A program made the translations under genes and the position numbers. Below the pieces are notes generated by a model. The model worked only from the letters and a program-made list of their open reading frames with translations, was not told the DNA's origin and ran no database searches. Shown one piece after another: positions 50,794 through 58,941 of a stretch of DNA of 64,000 nt. This DNA is from Ga0077536 sp943370145 (GTDB lineage: Bacteria > Pseudomonadota > Gammaproteobacteria > Ga0077536), in assembly GCA_943370145.1 (NCBI GenBank), contig CALRPY020000018.1, positions 1 through 64,000 of the forward strand, written 5' to 3'. Numbering within the stretch: the stretch's first letter is position 1; every line of letters begins with the position of its first letter.

Positions 50794-52071
50794 TCAGGCC
50801 GACGCAGCCGCAGGCTTACCCGACACGATGAGCGGGCCGTCGATCGCCTGCATCACCATCGACAGCGGCAGGTCGTTCTCCAGCAGTGTCGCCATGGCAC
50901 GCAGGTATTTGCGGCTGTGGCGGAAGAACTTCCTGTAGCCAGCGCACAGGTAGTGCAGCCCGGGCTCGCCGTCGGGCGCGGTGGTGAAACGATGTTTCGG
51001 GCAGCCGCCCCAGCAGGCTTCCAGCACGTCACACTGGCGGCAGTACGCGGGCAGGCTGTGCTCCTTGTGCGGGCCAAAGCCGGCGTCGACCGAGCCCTGC
51101 ACCATGCGCGCGAGGCTGTCCTTCAGCACGTTGCCCAGCTTATATTCCGGATAGACGTAATGGTCGCAGGCAAAGACATCGCCGTTGTGCTCCATCGCCA
51201 CCGCCCGGCCGCACTGGCGCGAGAAGATGCATACGGGTGAACCGTTGCCTATCCACGCGTTCAACGCCCACTCGAAGTTCATGACGAACACGCTGCCGAC
51301 GTCCTTGCGCACCCACTCCTCAAGGATAGCGATCAGGAAGTCTCCGTAGGCCTCCGGCTCGACGGTCCACGGCGTGACCCGCCCGTTCGGCTCCTGGCGC
51401 CCGAGCACAGCCGGCCGCGCCAGCCACAGGCCGTCGGCCCGCGTGGCGTCGTCCGGCTCACGCTCGACGATCGGCGTGAACTGCACGTAGCGGATGCCGG
51501 CGTCCCTGAAGAAACGGTAGACCTCGAGTGGACGGTGCGTGGTCTCGCGGCCGACGCATGCGAGCACGTTGAAATCGACGTCATGCGCCTGCAGCAGGCG
51601 GATGCCCTGCATCACCCGCTCGAACGTACCCAGCCCCCGGCGGTCCTTGCGGTAGAAATCGTGGATTTCCTGCGGGCCGTCGAGACTGACACCGACCAGG
51701 AAACCCTCGTCACGCAGGAAGCGGCACCAGTCGTCGTCGAGGTGCAGGCCGTTGGTCTGCAGGCTGTTGCGGATTTCCTTCCGCGCGCGATGCGGCGCCT
51801 GCAGTTCCACCACGCGACGGAAGAAGTCGAGCCCGAGCAGCGTCGGCTCGCCGCCGTGCCACGTGAACTCGACGACCGGTGTCGGCTGGTCCGCGACGTA
51901 CTGCGCGATGTAGGCCGCGAGCACCGCGTCCGGCATCCGGTAGCGCTCGTCGGCCTCGAACAGCGCGCGTTTCTCAAGGTAGAAGCAGTACTCGCAGGCG
52001 ATGTCGCAGACCGGGCCGATCGGCTTCGCCAGCACGTGCATGCCCGGCTGTGCGTCGTTTGCGTCGCTCAT
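50794..52071 (-). CDS. Anaerobic sulfatase-maturating radical SAM enzyme
   Basis: The enzyme converts an active-site Ser or Cys of sulfatases to C-alpha-formylglycine without oxygen. The 425-residue protein starts at the ATG at 52071. The SAM cluster cysteines are C22, C26 and C29 (CDIACEYC). VEFTWHGGEPTLLG, SLQTNGLHLDDDW and VGVSLDGPQEIHD complete the core. The SPASM-type C-terminal cysteines lie in CIFSRQCGRAV, FACDHYVYPEYKLGN and YCRQCDVLEACWGGCPKHR. It begins 28 nt after the sulfatase, which has a Ser-type active site. The two thus form a substrate-enzyme pair. It is exported substrate maturation before secretion. Confidence 0.93.
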   Translation of the reverse strand: MSDANDAQPGMHVLAKPIGPVCDIACEYCFYLEKRALFEADERYRMPDAVLAAYIAQYVADQPTPVVEFTWHGGEPTLLGLDFFRRVVELQAPHRARKEIRNSLQTNGLHLDDDWCRFLRDEGFLVGVSLDGPQEIHDFYRKDRRGLGTFERVMQGIRLLQAHDVDFNVLACVGRETTHRPLEVYRFFRDAGIRYVQFTPIVEREPDDATRADGLWLARPAVLGRQEPNGRVTPWTVEPEAYGDFLIAILEEWVRKDVGSVFVMNFEWALNAWIGNGSPVCIFSRQCGRAVAMEHNGDVFACDHYVYPEYKLGNVLKDSLARMVQGSVDAGFGPHKEHSLPAYCRQCDVLEACWGGCPKHRFTTAPDGEPGLHYLCAGYRKFFRHSRKYLRAMATLLENDLPLSMVMQAIDGPLIVSGKPAAASA

Positions 52072-52099
52072 GCCGGGACCGCGCGCCGCGACACCCGCG

Positions 52100-54448
52100 T
52101 CAGTCCGCCGGCGCGATATCGATGTGGACCCGCCCGATACTCCCCGTGAAATGGTAGGGCGGGGCGATACCATAGTCTTCGACCACCGGCGTCTCGCCGT
52201 CCTCGCCGACGTCGGCGCCTTCGTCGCCGGAGAACAGGAAGGGTTGCGTGCGATCGATGCGTCCCTCCGCGATCTGCCGCTCGCCGGCGAAGAGCCGGCC
52301 GGTGCCACCCTTGCCCAGGCCGCCCTCGTCATAGGTGAACACGTAGCGCAGCGTCACCTTGCCGGCGGGCAGGGGCTCGGCGGCGCTGCACGAGTAGCGC
52401 TCGAGGCCAAGGTAGTTGTAGGTGAAGGTGGGGCGGCCTTCCTTCAGGTACAGGCTCCAGCCGCCGAAACGCCCCGCCTGCGCCAGCACCACGCCGTTGG
52501 CGCCGCCCGGCGGAATCACGAGATCCGCGGTGATCGTGTGCGTGCGGTTCTTGGTGTTGATGAACACGTTCTCCGAAAGACCGACCATTCCCGGGTAGAC
52601 GGTCAGCGCGGTGCGCCCGGCCATCAGGTCCGGCCGCCCCGCGAGTTCGGGATTGAATCGCTCGAGCACGCGATCGTCGATCGGCAGCACGCGGTGCTTC
52701 TCTGCCTCCTCCAGGAACAGCGCCTGCATCCGCTTGAGCCTGTCGGGTTGGGCGGCGGCGAGATCCTCGGCGAGGCTGAAGTCATGACGCGTGTCGTAGA
52801 GCTCCCACACGTCCTTGTCGAGGGTCGTGCGCGGCGTCTTCTCCCAGGCCGCGCGATGCACGGTGCCGGCGAGCCAGCCGCCGTGGTAGATCGCCCGATT
52901 GCCGAAGATCTCGAAGTACTGCGTGTTATGTCGATCGGGCGCCTGCGCATCCTTGATGCTGTAGAGCATGCTGACACCCTCGATCGGCGTCTGCTCCACT
53001 CCGTCGACGATCCTGGGTTGCGGCAGGCCCGCCGCTTCGAGAATGGTCGGCGCGACGTCGATCACGTGGTGCCACTGCGAGTGGACTTCGCCCTTGCCCT
53101 GAACGGCCTGCGGCCAGTGGACGATGAGGCCGTTGCGGGTGCCGCCGTAGCTCGACGCGACCTGCTTGGTCCACGTGAAAGGCGCGTCGCCCGCGACCGC
53201 CCAGCCCGCTGCGTAATGGCCGTACGTGCTCGGACCGCCGAGTTCGTCGTAATGCTTGAACACGTCCTCAAGGCTCTCGGTGTGGCCGTTGAAGTAAGCG
53301 TTCTCGTTGTACATACCGTTCGTGCCGCCTTCGGCGCTGGCGCCGTTGTCGCCCAGCACGTAGAGGAACAGCGTGTTGTCCAGCTGGCCCATATCGGCGA
53401 TGGCATCAACCAGCCGGCCGATTTCGGAATCCATGTACTCGGCGAAACCCGCGTAAACCTCCATCTGCCGCGTGAAGAGCTTCTTCTCGTCGGCGCTGAG
53501 CGCATTCCAGTCCTTGATAGCCTCCGGCTTGGGCGCGAGTTTCGTGCCCGCGGGCACCACCCCGGCAGCGATCTGCCGCGCAAGCGTCTCCTCGCGCAGC
53601 TTGTCCCAACCCTGGTCGAACTTGCCCCTGTACTTCTCGATCCACGCTTTCGGCACGTGGTGCGGCGCGTGCGTCGCACCCGGCGCAAAATAGACGAAGA
53701 ACGGCTTGTCCGGCGTCAGCGACTTGATTGAACGCACCCAGCCAACCGCCTGGTCCGTCATGTCGGTCATGAAGTGGTAGTCGGGACGATTGGGGATGTC
53801 GACCTTGGTCATGCCGTCATACACGGCCGGCGACCACTGATTGGTCTCGCCGCCCATGAAGCCGTAGAACTTGTCGAAGCCGTTGCGCACCGGCCAGCGA
53901 TCGGTCGGCCCCGAGGCGCTGACCTCCCAGGCCGCAGTCTCGTGGTTCTTGCCGAAATGCGCGGTCGCGTAGCCGTTGTAGCGCAGGGTCTTGGCGAGCG
54001 GTGCCACGCTGCCCGGCCGCTGCCCGGTGTTGCCCGGGAAGGCCGTGGCGGTCTCCATGATGGAACCCGTGTTGTTCGTGTGGTGGTTGCGGCCGGTCAA
54101 CAGCGCGGCGCGCGTCGGCGAACTGAGCGCAGTCGTGTGGAACTGGTTGTAGCGCAGTCCCGCATTGGTCAGGCGTTCCGCCGTAGGCATGTTGATCGGG
54201 CCGCCGAACGCGCTCGACTGGCCAAAGCCCATGTCGTCCACCAGGACGATGACGACGTTGGGTGCGCCGTCCGGTGCCTTGACCTGGAAGCGTTCGGGGC
54301 GAATGGCCTCGCGCACGTCGACCTTTGTCTCGCGCGGCAGTTCAGGCTCGTGGATCGGCAGGACGGTCCGGTCCAGGGGCTGCTGGGCGCCGGCGCCGGC
54401 CGAGCAGGCCATGCCAATGGCCGACAACAACAATCGCTTTCCACTCAT
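52100..54448 (-). CDS. Secreted serine-type sulfatase (arylsulfatase family)
   Basis: This 782-residue sulfatase starts from the ATG at 54448 with a signal peptide (MSGKRLLLSAIGMACSAGAGA). Metal residues are D71/D72 (VLVDDMGFG). The formylglycine motif S109-S-P-T-R113 continues AALLTGR, so Ser is converted, in line with the adjacent anaerobic maturase. Further family segments are YATAHFGKNHE, FFVYFAPGATHAPHHVP, LGDNGASAEGG and SSYGGTRNGLIVHWP. The C-terminal part from about residue 620 is a beta-rich accessory domain. It would release sulfate from an aryl or alkyl sulfate ester in the periplasm. The specific substrate is unknown. Confidence 0.92.
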   Translation of the reverse strand: MSGKRLLLSAIGMACSAGAGAQQPLDRTVLPIHEPELPRETKVDVREAIRPERFQVKAPDGAPNVVIVLVDDMGFGQSSAFGGPINMPTAERLTNAGLRYNQFHTTALSSPTRAALLTGRNHHTNNTGSIMETATAFPGNTGQRPGSVAPLAKTLRYNGYATAHFGKNHETAAWEVSASGPTDRWPVRNGFDKFYGFMGGETNQWSPAVYDGMTKVDIPNRPDYHFMTDMTDQAVGWVRSIKSLTPDKPFFVYFAPGATHAPHHVPKAWIEKYRGKFDQGWDKLREETLARQIAAGVVPAGTKLAPKPEAIKDWNALSADEKKLFTRQMEVYAGFAEYMDSEIGRLVDAIADMGQLDNTLFLYVLGDNGASAEGGTNGMYNENAYFNGHTESLEDVFKHYDELGGPSTYGHYAAGWAVAGDAPFTWTKQVASSYGGTRNGLIVHWPQAVQGKGEVHSQWHHVIDVAPTILEAAGLPQPRIVDGVEQTPIEGVSMLYSIKDAQAPDRHNTQYFEIFGNRAIYHGGWLAGTVHRAAWEKTPRTTLDKDVWELYDTRHDFSLAEDLAAAQPDRLKRMQALFLEEAEKHRVLPIDDRVLERFNPELAGRPDLMAGRTALTVYPGMVGLSENVFINTKNRTHTITADLVIPPGGANGVVLAQAGRFGGWSLYLKEGRPTFTYNYLGLERYSCSAAEPLPAGKVTLRYVFTYDEGGLGKGGTGRLFAGERQIAEGRIDRTQPFLFSGDEGADVGEDGETPVVEDYGIAPPYHFTGSIGRVHIDIAPAD

Positions 54449-54592
54449 GTTCGACGCTCCCTTGCGTAGTCCTGGGCTCGTTCGCACCCGCCGGAGCACC
54501 TGCACGGGCGCGCAGGCGATCCGGCGCCCCGCAGGGCGCGCGCATACAAATCGACCGTCCGAGGTTAAATGCGGATCAGACGCGGCTGAATA

Positions 54593-54604
54593 GGACCTTG
54601 GTCC
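54593..54604. promoter_or_regulatory. Repeated motif B, GGACCTTGGTCC
   Basis: This is the second copy of the 12-nt core of motif A, about 145 nt upstream of the sulfatase start. Copies A and B bracket the sulfatase-maturase pair in direct orientation. Confidence 0.5.
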
Positions 54605-54670
54605 CATCCACGACGCCGACCGGCGCGGAAGGCCCGCGCTTTGATTCCCCTCAAAATGGCGAGGAGCGAG

Positions 54671-54685
54671 GTCCGGCACAGTGCC
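54671..54685. repeat. 15-bp inverted repeat, left copy
   Basis: GTCCGGCACAGTGCC is a perfect inverted match to 56417-56431. Both copies are preceded by GAGGAGC a few bases away. The core GGCACAGTGCC is itself nearly palindromic, as in REP-type sequences. Confidence 0.6.
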
Positions 54686-54702
54686 TGTCCCGTAAGCGGC
54701 CC

Positions 54703-54959
54703 GAAGTTGCCGAGCACCCTTTCCCCGATGAGCGCGGCAATCAGCAGGGCCGCGCCCGAAAAGGCGGACGCCAGCAGCGCCAGGCGGCGCACGTAGGTGG
54801 GCTCGGCACCTTGCATGAGCCTGGCGAACGGGCCGACGATCTTGAACGGGCCCAGCATCAGGAACAGCAGGGCGAAGACCTTGGCCAGCGAGAAATCCGC
54901 GGCGGGCACGGGGTCGGCGGCCCCGTCCGCCGCCATGGCGAGGCCCGCCGCGGACAGGG
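54703..54959 (-). repeat. marC core repeat, copy 2
   Basis: This is the counterpart of 50312-50568 in direct orientation. The end at 54703 is the truncation breakpoint, directly next to the inverted-repeat sequence at 54671-54685. Confidence 0.85.
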
Positions 54960-55069
54960 CCACGAGGGCCACCAGCAGCCTGCCGAGGGCATCCGGCGCG
55001 CGGCGCGCCCAATCCGCGAGCCTCACCTCGTACGGCCTCGTTCGTTGTCGGGGACGATGCACCGGCCGA

Positions 55070-56224
55070 CTAGCCCAGCCGCAACGACGTCGCCTCCGGC
55101 AGCTTGTCCGCGGTGACCTTCCGCCAGCGCTCCTCGAGCAGTTCCCTGGCCGCCTGTTCGAGGAACTCCGGCGCCGCCCATGCGTGGACGTCGAAATCAT
55201 GCTTGATATAGCCGTGGCTCAGCATGAAGTCCTTGCCGATCTCGATCGCCGCGAGATTCTGCGGTGACAGCGTCGGCACCATGTCGACGTGCATGATGTT
55301 GCGGTGGGTATCCTCGACGTCGCGATAGAACGTCTGCTTGTCGAGAATCGCGGCCGCCGCGTGCTTGTGCTCGTTGGCCCAGCGCCCGACCTTGATCATG
55401 CCCTTCATGAACGTGACGACGAGCTCCGGGTGCTGCTCGGCCATCACGTCGCTGCAGGTGATCACCGCCGGCACGTTGCAGACCTGCAGCGTCCAATCGG
55501 GATACCGGGACAGGTCCTCGATCATCTTGAACTTGCCGGTTGCCTCCTGCAGGTGCTGGAAGGGGCCGCTCTGAGTGTAGATCGCGTCGACGACCCCCTG
55601 CTCGAGCGCCTTTTCGAGCGGACGAAACGCCAGATCGCGCTTGTGATCGCGCTTGAGCCACAATTCCGACGGGTTCTCCATCGGCGGCCCGACCATTTCA
55701 GGCTTGTCATACCAGTCGTCCGCGTACGGAAACTCGACGATCTCGACATCGTCGCGCGTCATGTCGTTCAGCATCAGCATCAGTTCGATGCCCTGCTCCT
55801 CCTGGATGCGCCACCAGTCGCACTTGATGGTGTTGAGACTTTTCGACAGGCCGATCTTCCGTCCCTTGAGGTCTTTCATCCGGTAGATCGGATCGCGTGC
55901 GCGCACCACCATGCACCCACCCTCGTAGACGTGCGTCGCCCCGAGCAGGCGCGTCCTGCGGATGTCGGCCTGCACGTGTATCGGCGGGAACAGGCCGCCG
56001 AAACGAATGAGGTTGTCCAGGTTGTGGATGTAGTGCGGGTACCAGTTGTTCTCCTCGCGCGAACGCAGGAACGCGTACTTGATGCCGATCTTCTTGAATT
56101 CCTCGCGCGTCCACCCGAGTTCCTGGTCGACGTTGCTGGCGGACACCAGCGGGCAGTTGGTGTAGTAAACCTCGCCCCAATCGAGCGCCACCGTGTCGGA
56201 TTTCCGTTGCGTCACATCGCCCAT
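55070..56224 (-). CDS. DszB-like desulfinase family protein (periplasmic-binding fold)
   Basis: This 384-residue protein has the NMT1/solute-binding fold but no signal peptide, so it is cytoplasmic. It resembles 2'-hydroxybiphenyl-2-sulfinate desulfinase DszB at diagnostic places: YYTNCPLVSAS (C24, cf. DszB Cys27 in SNCP), RFGGLFPP with R74 (cf. Arg70), H64 ten residues before that Arg (cf. His60), RRTRLLGATHV, DLKGRKIGLSKS and the C-terminal WAAPEFLEQA. These are the DszB catalytic residues, from my memory of that protein. It may release sulfite from an organic sulfinate. A plain binding protein is the alternative, but no permease or ATPase is nearby. It lies upstream of the truncated marC and near a sulfatase. 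Confidence 0.78.
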   Translation of the reverse strand: MGDVTQRKSDTVALDWGEVYYTNCPLVSASNVDQELGWTREEFKKIGIKYAFLRSREENNWYPHYIHNLDNLIRFGGLFPPIHVQADIRRTRLLGATHVYEGGCMVVRARDPIYRMKDLKGRKIGLSKSLNTIKCDWWRIQEEQGIELMLMLNDMTRDDVEIVEFPYADDWYDKPEMVGPPMENPSELWLKRDHKRDLAFRPLEKALEQGVVDAIYTQSGPFQHLQEATGKFKMIEDLSRYPDWTLQVCNVPAVITCSDVMAEQHPELVVTFMKGMIKVGRWANEHKHAAAAILDKQTFYRDVEDTHRNIMHVDMVPTLSPQNLAAIEIGKDFMLSHGYIKHDFDVHAWAAPEFLEQAARELLEERWRKVTADKLPEATSLRLG

Positions 56225-56330
56225 GCGCGTCCCCTCGCAAGTCCGCAGCTGCGGTCCGGGGTCCAGTGCGGCCCCCTCCTTTTCCCGCAGGCGGAGATAC
56301 GCGACAAGGTTTCACGCAGGGACCACCGCC

Positions 56331-56347
56331 ACAATTGGACCTTCGTC
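56331..56347. promoter_or_regulatory. Repeated motif C, ACAATTGGACCTTCGTC
   Basis: This matches motif A at 16 of 17 positions and lies about 107 nt upstream of the DszB-like start. That is the same orientation and nearly the same distance as motif A before marC. The surrounding 279 nt between the DszB-like gene and the hydrogenase operon hold no gene. Confidence 0.5.
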
Positions 56348-56416
56348 TTAGCGGGGACGCATCGCAGGCGGCGACCGCCCATTTGATCGCCATCAAGTGG
56401 GCGCCGCGCTTTTCCC

Positions 56417-56431
56417 GGCACTGTGCCGGAC
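56417..56431. repeat. 15-bp inverted repeat, right copy
   Basis: GGCACTGTGCCGGAC is the exact reverse complement of 54671-54685. The pair encloses the truncated marC and the DszB-like gene. Confidence 0.6.
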
Positions 56432-56503
56432 AGCTCCTCGACGCATCGCGCGATGCACGGCGGCGTATGATGCTGGTGCAGTTCCAGTTGTGACTATGGA
56501 CAC

Positions 56504-57607
56504 ATGGCCCCTACGTTAGGCTTCAATCTGCCCGCCACGCGGCTCGACGATCTCCTGATCGCGCTGCGCGACCAGGGCTACACGGTCGTGGGCCCGACGG
56601 CCCGCGACGGCGCCATCGTCTACGACGAACTCGACTCCGCGGCCGCACTGCCCCGCGGCTGGACCGATCACCAGTCAGCCGGCCAATACCGCCTCGAGCG
56701 CAGCGGCGACGATGCGTACTTCGGCTACGTGCTGGGGCCGCAGGCCTGGAAGAAATTCCTGTTCCCGCCGCGCCACCGGCTGTGGTCGGCGAAGATTGCC
56801 GACGGCCGCTTCGAGGTCGCCGCGGAAACCGCCGCGACGCCGCGCTACGCCTTCCTCGGCGTGCGGGCCTGCGAACTGAAAGCCATCGAAACCCAGGACC
56901 GCGTGTTCCTCCGCGACCCCGCGCCGGACAGCGTCTACGCCGCGCGGCGCGCCGCGGCGCTCGTGATCGTCGTGCAGTGCACGCGGGCGGCGTCGACCTG
57001 CTTCTGCACGTCGATGGATACCGGCCCACGCGCCGAGGCCGGCTTCGATCTCGCGCTGACCGAAGTGCTGGCCGGCGACGCGCACTACTTCGTGGTCGCC
57101 AGTGGCAGCGCGCGCGGCGCGGCCATCGTGGACTCGCTTGCGCTGCGCGCCGCGAGCGCGGACGAATGCACGGCCGCGACCACCGCCGAGGCCCGGGCGG
57201 TTGCGCAGATCGAGCGTCGGCTGGACACGGCCGGGCTCAAGGACCGGCTGCAGTCGCAACCCGCGCATCCGAACTGGGCGTCGATCGCCGAGCGCTGCCT
57301 CGGCTGCGCCAACTGCACGCTGGTGTGCCCCACGTGTTTCTGCAACACGGTGGAAGACACCACGGATCTCACCGGCGAGCACGCCGAGCGCTGGCGCCGC
57401 ATGGACTCCTGCTTCACCTTCGATTTTTCCTACCTGCACGGTGGCAGCGTGCGCCAGTCGACTGCGGCCCGCTACCGCCACTGGTTGACGCACAAGCTCG
57501 CCGGCTGGTGGGACCAGTTCGGGCAAAGCGGCTGCGTCGGCTGCGGCCGCTGCATCAGCTGGTGCCCCGTTGGCATCGACCTCACCGAGGAAGCGAGGAA
57601 ATTCTGA
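56504..57607 (+). CDS. Group 3b [NiFe] hydrogenase/sulfur reductase beta subunit
   Basis: This iron-sulfur electron-transfer subunit (HydB/HyhB type, 367 aa) links the hydrogenase dimer to the NAD(P)H-binding gamma subunit. It has the family segment FLGVRACELKAIETQDRVF, then CTRAASTCFCTSMDTGPRAEAGFD. Two C-terminal [4Fe-4S] motifs are RCLGCANCTLVCPTC and GCVGCGRCISWCPVG. It is the first gene of the operon. Its stop overlaps the next start (TGATG). The Shine-Dalgarno is weak. Confidence 0.92.
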   Translation: MAPTLGFNLPATRLDDLLIALRDQGYTVVGPTARDGAIVYDELDSAAALPRGWTDHQSAGQYRLERSGDDAYFGYVLGPQAWKKFLFPPRHRLWSAKIADGRFEVAAETAATPRYAFLGVRACELKAIETQDRVFLRDPAPDSVYAARRAAALVIVVQCTRAASTCFCTSMDTGPRAEAGFDLALTEVLAGDAHYFVVASGSARGAAIVDSLALRAASADECTAATTAEARAVAQIERRLDTAGLKDRLQSQPAHPNWASIAERCLGCANCTLVCPTCFCNTVEDTTDLTGEHAERWRRMDSCFTFDFSYLHGGSVRQSTAARYRHWLTHKLAGWWDQFGQSGCVGCGRCISWCPVGIDLTEEARKF

Positions 57608-58089
57608 TGGAAGATCTCGGCCGGCTCATCAGGGCCCATCCCTTCTTCGCGGATCTCGCGCCGGACCACCTGCAACTCGTCGTTGGCTGTGCCGCGAACC
57701 GGCGGCTCACCGCCGGCCAGATGCTGTTCCAGGAGGGCGCGCCGGCCGATCACTTCTTCCTGCTGCGCGAAGGCCGGGTCGCGCTCGAACTGAACGTGCC
57801 GCAGCGGGGCCCCTTCGTGTTCGAGACCATCGACGAGGACGAAGTCCTCGGCTGGTCGTGGCTGCTGCCCCCGTACCGCTGGCACTTCGACGCCCGCGCG
57901 GTCACGAACCTGCGCTACTTCGCATTCGACGCGAAATGCCTGCGCGGCAAGATGGAGGCCGATCACGAGCTCGGCTACGTGCTGATGCAACATTTCCTGC
58001 CGGTGATCGTGGATCGCCTGCAGGCGACGCGCGTGCGCATGCTCGACCTCTTCGGCGCGGGGCGGGGCGCCGAGCCCGGCCATGGCTGA
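57607..58089 (+). CDS. Cyclic-nucleotide-binding domain protein of the hydrogenase operon
   Basis: This 160-residue protein is a single Crp-type cNMP-binding beta-roll (about residues 10-125: ADHFFLLREGRVALELN, DEVLGWSWLLPPYRWHFDA) followed by a helix. There is no DNA-binding HTH. Genes like this occur within other group 3b hydrogenase operons. The role is probably regulatory or structural for the complex, not transcriptional. The start overlaps the beta-subunit stop, and its end overlaps the gamma start by 8 nt. Confidence 0.85.
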   Translation: MEDLGRLIRAHPFFADLAPDHLQLVVGCAANRRLTAGQMLFQEGAPADHFFLLREGRVALELNVPQRGPFVFETIDEDEVLGWSWLLPPYRWHFDARAVTNLRYFAFDAKCLRGKMEADHELGYVLMQHFLPVIVDRLQATRVRMLDLFGAGRGAEPGHG

Positions 58090-58939
58090 GGCCGCCAGCA
58101 TCCACATGGCGCCGCTGCTGCCGGAAGCCTGGACCATCCGCAGCAGCCGCGACGACACCGCCGACACCTTCACGCTGGTGCTCGAGCGCGGCGTCGACGC
58201 ACCGTTCCGCTTCGCGCCGGGCCAGTTCAACATGCTCTACGCGCCGGGCGTCGGCGAGATGGCCATCTCGATCAGCGGCGACCCTTCAGACGAGGCGACA
58301 CTGACCCATACCATCCGCGCCGTCGGCGCCGGCACGCGCGCCCTGCAGCGACGCGAGCCCGGCATGCAACTCGGCCTGCGGGGTCCTTTCGGCACCGGCT
58401 GGCCGATGGCGCTCGCCGCGGACCGCCACGTGGTGCTGGTCGCCGGCGGCATCGGCCTCGCGCCGCTCAGGCCCGCGATCCTCGCGCTCGTGGCGGCAGC
58501 CGACGCGCGCGCCGCAGCGGGCCTGGAGACCGCGATCTACTGCGGCGCGCGCACGCCGGCCGACCTTCTCTACCCCGAAGAACTTGCGGCCTGGGCGCGG
58601 CTGCCGGGTTTCAGCGTGCGCGTCACCGTCGACCAGGCGGGCGCGGACTGGCGGGGTTCGGTCGGCCTGGTGACAGGGCTGATGAAATCCCTGCCCGGCG
58701 ACCCCGCACGCACCCTCGCGATGAGCTGCGGGCCGGAAGTGATGATGCGCGTCGTTGCGGCGCGCCTCGTCGCGCTGGGGCTCGATGAGGCGTCGATCCA
58801 CCTTTCCGCGGAGCGGAACATGAAGTGCGCGGTCGGCAGCTGCGGGCACTGCCAGTACGGCCCGCTCTTCGTCTGCCGCGACGGCCCGGTGCTGCCGTAT
58901 CCACGCCTTGCGCCGCTGCTGCGCGTGCCGGAGATCTGA
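58082..58939 (+). CDS. Group 3b [NiFe] hydrogenase gamma subunit (FAD/NAD(P)-binding)
   Basis: This ferredoxin-NADP reductase-like subunit of 285 residues would exchange electrons with NADP(H). It has an FAD domain (FRFAPGQFNMLYAPGVGE), an NAD(P) domain (VVLVAGGIGLAPLRPAI, MSCGPEVMMRVVAARL) and a C-terminal [2Fe-2S] motif (NMKCAVGSCGHCQYG with a last Cys in LFVCRDGP). It ends three bases before the delta start. Confidence 0.92.
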   Translation: MAEAASIHMAPLLPEAWTIRSSRDDTADTFTLVLERGVDAPFRFAPGQFNMLYAPGVGEMAISISGDPSDEATLTHTIRAVGAGTRALQRREPGMQLGLRGPFGTGWPMALAADRHVVLVAGGIGLAPLRPAILALVAAADARAAAGLETAIYCGARTPADLLYPEELAAWARLPGFSVRVTVDQAGADWRGSVGLVTGLMKSLPGDPARTLAMSCGPEVMMRVVAARLVALGLDEASIHLSAERNMKCAVGSCGHCQYGPLFVCRDGPVLPYPRLAPLLRVPEI

Positions 58940-58941
58940 CG

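Larger units (their letters stand above)
54565..55026 (-). pseudogene. Truncated second marC copy
   Basis: A frame starting at GTG 55026 encodes the first 108 codons of a MarC protein. It then runs into 45 unrelated codons (PLTGQALCRTSLLAILRG) and stops. It aligns without gaps to marC at 49886-50635 with a constant offset of 4391 nt. The first 20-odd codons are divergent and the next 85 nearly identical. At least four membrane helices are lost, so function is unlikely. Confidence 0.8.

Noticed and set aside
55070..56224. Annotation as an ABC transporter substrate-binding protein
   Set aside because: No signal peptide, permease or ATPase is present, and the residues match DszB better. I keep it only as an alternative.
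57607..58089. Annotation as a Crp/Fnr transcription factor
   Set aside because: Only the cyclic-nucleotide domain is present. There is no helix-turn-helix after it.
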